Below are positions 41,362 to 43,550 of a stretch of DNA of 43,550 nucleotides, in pieces. The stretch covers positions 1 to 43,550 of the forward strand of contig NZ_QETK01000037.1 of NCBI RefSeq assembly GCF_003105155.1. The letters run 5' to 3'. A program made the position numbers and the translations under genes. Within the stretch, counting starts at the first letter, position 1; each line of letters begins with the position of its first letter. The notes under the pieces are model-generated. The model saw only the letters and a list, made by a program, of their open reading frames with translations. It was not told where the DNA came from and ran no database searches. This stretch comes from Pseudomonas sp. SDI. Lineage in GTDB: Bacteria; Pseudomonadota; Gammaproteobacteria; Pseudomonadales; Pseudomonadaceae.

Positions 41362-43509
41362 ATGTCGTTCAGACAACTTTCCATCCAATGGAAAATCACC
41401 CTGCTGGCCGGCCTCTGCCTCGCAAGCATCGTCACCCTGCTGGTCAGCCTCTCGCTCTATCGCATGGAGCACAACTCGGAGCTGGTCAAGGCCAGCAGCA
41501 TGCAGATGCTGACCGAAGCGGCCCAGGCGCGGATCGAGTCGCAGGGCGAAGTCCAGGCCTTGAACATTCGTCGCCAGTTCATGGACGCCTACCAGTACGG
41601 CGCCGGTTTTTCCCGGCAGGTACTGTTCCTGCGCGAGCAGGCGGAAAAACGCTTCCTCGATGCCTTCGACCTGCGTGAAGACCTGACTCGCCAGGTGCGC
41701 TCGGCACTGCAGGCCAACCCGGACCTGCTCGGCCTGTCGCTGGTGTTCGAACCCAATGCCCTGGACCACAAGGACGAACTGTTCGTCGACCAGAAAGAAC
41801 TGGGCAGCAACGAGAAAGGCCGCTTTGCCCTGTACTGGTCGCAACCGACCCCAGGCCAGTTGACCTCGATGGCGCTGCCCGAGCGCGACATGGCCGACAC
41901 CAGCATCGGCCCGAGCGGCGAGCCGGCCAACACCTGGTCGGTGTGCCCGCGGACCACCCGTAAAACCTGTGTGATCGAACCGTACTTCTATGAAATCGAC
42001 GGGCAGCAGGTGCTGATGACCAGCATCGTCTTCCCGTTGATGGTGGCCGACAAGGTGGTCGCCACCCTGTCGATCGACATCAACCTGAACAGCCTGCAAG
42101 CGATCAGCCAACAGGCCAGCCGCAACCTGTATGAAGGCCAGACGCGTGTCGGCATTCTCAGCCCGGTCGGCCTGCTGGCCGGCTACAGCGCCGACGCCAG
42201 CAAGCTGGCCCAGCGCCTCGACCAGGTCGACAGCGCCAATGGCGCAGAGCTGATTCGCCTGCTCGCCGACAGCACCCCGCTGCACAGCGTGCACCATGAC
42301 GGCCGACTGAAAGTGCTGGCCTCGTTCTCGCCGATTCCTGGCGCGAAGTCCTGGGGGGTGTTGCTCGATGTACCGGAAAACGCCCTTACCGGTCCCGCTG
42401 AAGCCCTGAAAACCGAGCTCGATCAGCGTAACACCAGTGGTACCTTGATTGAACTGGGCCTGGGCCTGCTGGCAGCCATTGTTGGCCTTCTGCTGATCTG
42501 GGTCATGGCCCGCACCGTCACTCGACCGATTCTGGGCGTGGCCAGCATGCTCAAGGACATCGCCAGCGGCGAAGGCGACCTGACTCGCCGCCTAACCTAC
42601 GACAAGCGCGACGAACTGGGCGAACTGGCGGGCTGGTTCAACCGTTTCCTCGACAAGCTGCAACCGATCATCGCCGAGGTCAAACACTCGGTGCAGGCCG
42701 CGCGCGATACCGCCGATCAGTCGTCGGCGATTGCCAGCCAGACCAGTGCCGGCATGGAGCAGCAGTACCGCCAGGTCGATCAGGTGGCCACCGCTTCGCA
42801 TGAAATGAGCGCCACCGCCCAGGACGTCGCGCGCAGCGCCGCCCAGGCCGCCCAGGCCGCACGCGAAGCCGACCAGGCCACCCGCCAGGGCCTGCAGGTG
42901 ATCGACCGCACCACCAGCAGCATCGACACCTTGGCCGCCGACATGAGCACCGCGATGAGCCAGGTCGAGGGGCTGGCCGACAACAGCGAGAAGATCGGTT
43001 CGGTGCTGGAGGTGATCCGTTCGATCGCCGAGCAGACCAACCTGCTGGCGTTGAACGCTGCCATCGAAGCCGCCCGTGCCGGTGAAGCCGGGCGCGGCTT
43101 TGCCGTGGTGGCCGACGAGGTGCGCAACCTGGCCCGGCGCACGCAGGAGTCGGTGGAAGAAACCCGCCAGGTGATCGAGCAGTTGCAGGCGGGTACCCGT
43201 GAGGTGGTGGGCGCAATGGACAGCAGCCATCGCCAGGCCCAGGGCAGCGTCGAGCAGGTCGGCCAGGCGGTGATCGCGCTGCGACAGATCGGCGATGCGG
43301 TGACCGTTATCAGCGACATGAACCTGCAGATTGCCAGCGCCGCCGAGGAGCAGAGCGCGGTGGCCGAGGAGATCAACAGCAACGTGGCGAGCATCCGCGA
43401 TGTAACTGAATCGCTGTCGGAACAGGCCAATGAGTCGGCGCGGGTCAGCCAGTCGCTGAACAGCCTGGCGAACCAGCAGCAGGGTTTGATGGATCAGTTC
43501 AGGGTTTGA
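41362..43509 (+). CDS. Methyl-accepting chemotaxis protein with dCache-type sensor
   Basis: The 715-residue receptor starts at ATG 41362 (MSFRQLSIQWKITLLAGLCL). TM1 is at about 11-32. The periplasmic region of about 325 residues fits a double Cache ligand-binding domain (ALQANPDLLGLSLVFEPNAL, RFALYWSQPTPGQL, SIVFPLMVADKVVATLSIDI). TM2 is at about 360-384, then HAMP (LLIWVMARTVTRPILGVASM). The signalling hairpin tip reads IRSIAEQTNLLALNAAIEAA, RAGEAGRGFAVVADEVRNLA, and the tail ends MDQFRV without a CheR/CheB pentapeptide. The sensor region resembles the P. aeruginosa TlpQ group (amines, histamine) from memory, which is suggestive only. Transcribed from its own FliA promoter. Confidence 0.94.
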   Translation: MSFRQLSIQWKITLLAGLCLASIVTLLVSLSLYRMEHNSELVKASSMQMLTEAAQARIESQGEVQALNIRRQFMDAYQYGAGFSRQVLFLREQAEKRFLDAFDLREDLTRQVRSALQANPDLLGLSLVFEPNALDHKDELFVDQKELGSNEKGRFALYWSQPTPGQLTSMALPERDMADTSIGPSGEPANTWSVCPRTTRKTCVIEPYFYEIDGQQVLMTSIVFPLMVADKVVATLSIDINLNSLQAISQQASRNLYEGQTRVGILSPVGLLAGYSADASKLAQRLDQVDSANGAELIRLLADSTPLHSVHHDGRLKVLASFSPIPGAKSWGVLLDVPENALTGPAEALKTELDQRNTSGTLIELGLGLLAAIVGLLLIWVMARTVTRPILGVASMLKDIASGEGDLTRRLTYDKRDELGELAGWFNRFLDKLQPIIAEVKHSVQAARDTADQSSAIASQTSAGMEQQYRQVDQVATASHEMSATAQDVARSAAQAAQAAREADQATRQGLQVIDRTTSSIDTLAADMSTAMSQVEGLADNSEKIGSVLEVIRSIAEQTNLLALNAAIEAARAGEAGRGFAVVADEVRNLARRTQESVEETRQVIEQLQAGTREVVGAMDSSHRQAQGSVEQVGQAVIALRQIGDAVTVISDMNLQIASAAEEQSAVAEEINSNVASIRDVTESLSEQANESARVSQSLNSLANQQQGLMDQFRV

Positions 43510-43521
43510 TCTGAGGGCTCT

Positions 43522-43547
43522 ATCGCCGGCCAGGCCGGCACCCACAG
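43522..43547. repeat. REP element downstream of the chemoreceptor gene
   Basis: The 26-bp element begins ATCGCCGG and ends CCCACAG, with GCCGG/CCGGC pairing inside. It shares its ends with the element at 32779-32804, so both belong to one REP family dispersed in this genome. A partner may lie just beyond the right edge. Confidence 0.75.
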
Positions 43548-43550
43548 TGA

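Overview
This window is GC-rich chromosomal DNA of a Pseudomonas, most likely from the P. putida / P. fluorescens side of the genus. The evidence is the gene order glgA-(treZ)-malQ-(treY)-DUF2934-glgX, a FecI/FecR/TonB-receptor iron module, an agmatinase plus polyamine-binding protein, REP-type palindromes ending in CCCACAG, and an FliA-type promoter before a chemoreceptor. No tRNA, rRNA, CRISPR array, insertion sequence or prophage was seen.

Positions 1-13602 (all minus strand) hold the most unusual part. A giant surface protein (at least 2590 residues, running off the left edge) has an LEPR-type N-terminus, a DUF4347 domain with a His-Gly / Gly-Cys pair resembling a caspase-type dyad, three 107-residue FG-GAP repeats and many cadherin/Ig-like modules. 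Upstream in the same direction lie a phage-tail-collar protein, a small unknown protein, a GNAT acetyltransferase, a membrane M50 metalloprotease fused to a HlyD-like arm, a HlyD adaptor with a GAF-like cytoplasmic head, and a periplasmic RND-type adaptor. The three adaptor/protease genes overlap by 4 nt. No ABC ATPase, RND pump or TolC is visible. I read this as a candidate export/maturation system for the giant protein.

Positions 13679-21370 hold a Cys-rich secreted protein, then the glycogen operon: glgA, a collapsed treZ, malQ, a collapsed treY, a DUF2934 gene and glgX. Both genes of the maltooligosyl-trehalose route have been reduced to short scars while the glycogen/maltodextrin genes stay intact.

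Positions 21664-27492 carry a lone autotransporter-type beta-barrel, a PQQ-type sugar dehydrogenase with a small secreted partner, and an agmatinase / polyamine-binding-protein pair divergent from a LysR regulator. Positions 27493-31513 are an iron-starvation module: an IutA-like TonB receptor with an N-terminal signalling domain, FecR and FecI, with Fur-box-like sites before fecI and the receptor. Positions 31581-32769 hold a LEA-type lipoprotein, a small conserved protein and a DUF883 membrane-anchored protein.

Positions 32845-38618 contain a PAS histidine kinase and FixJ/LuxR-type response regulator, divergent from an acyl-CoA synthetase / acyl-CoA dehydrogenase operon; a perfect inverted repeat lies between them. 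The right end has an orphan FecR-like anti-sigma factor, a Na+/H+-antiporter-family protein and a chemoreceptor with a good sigma-28 promoter.
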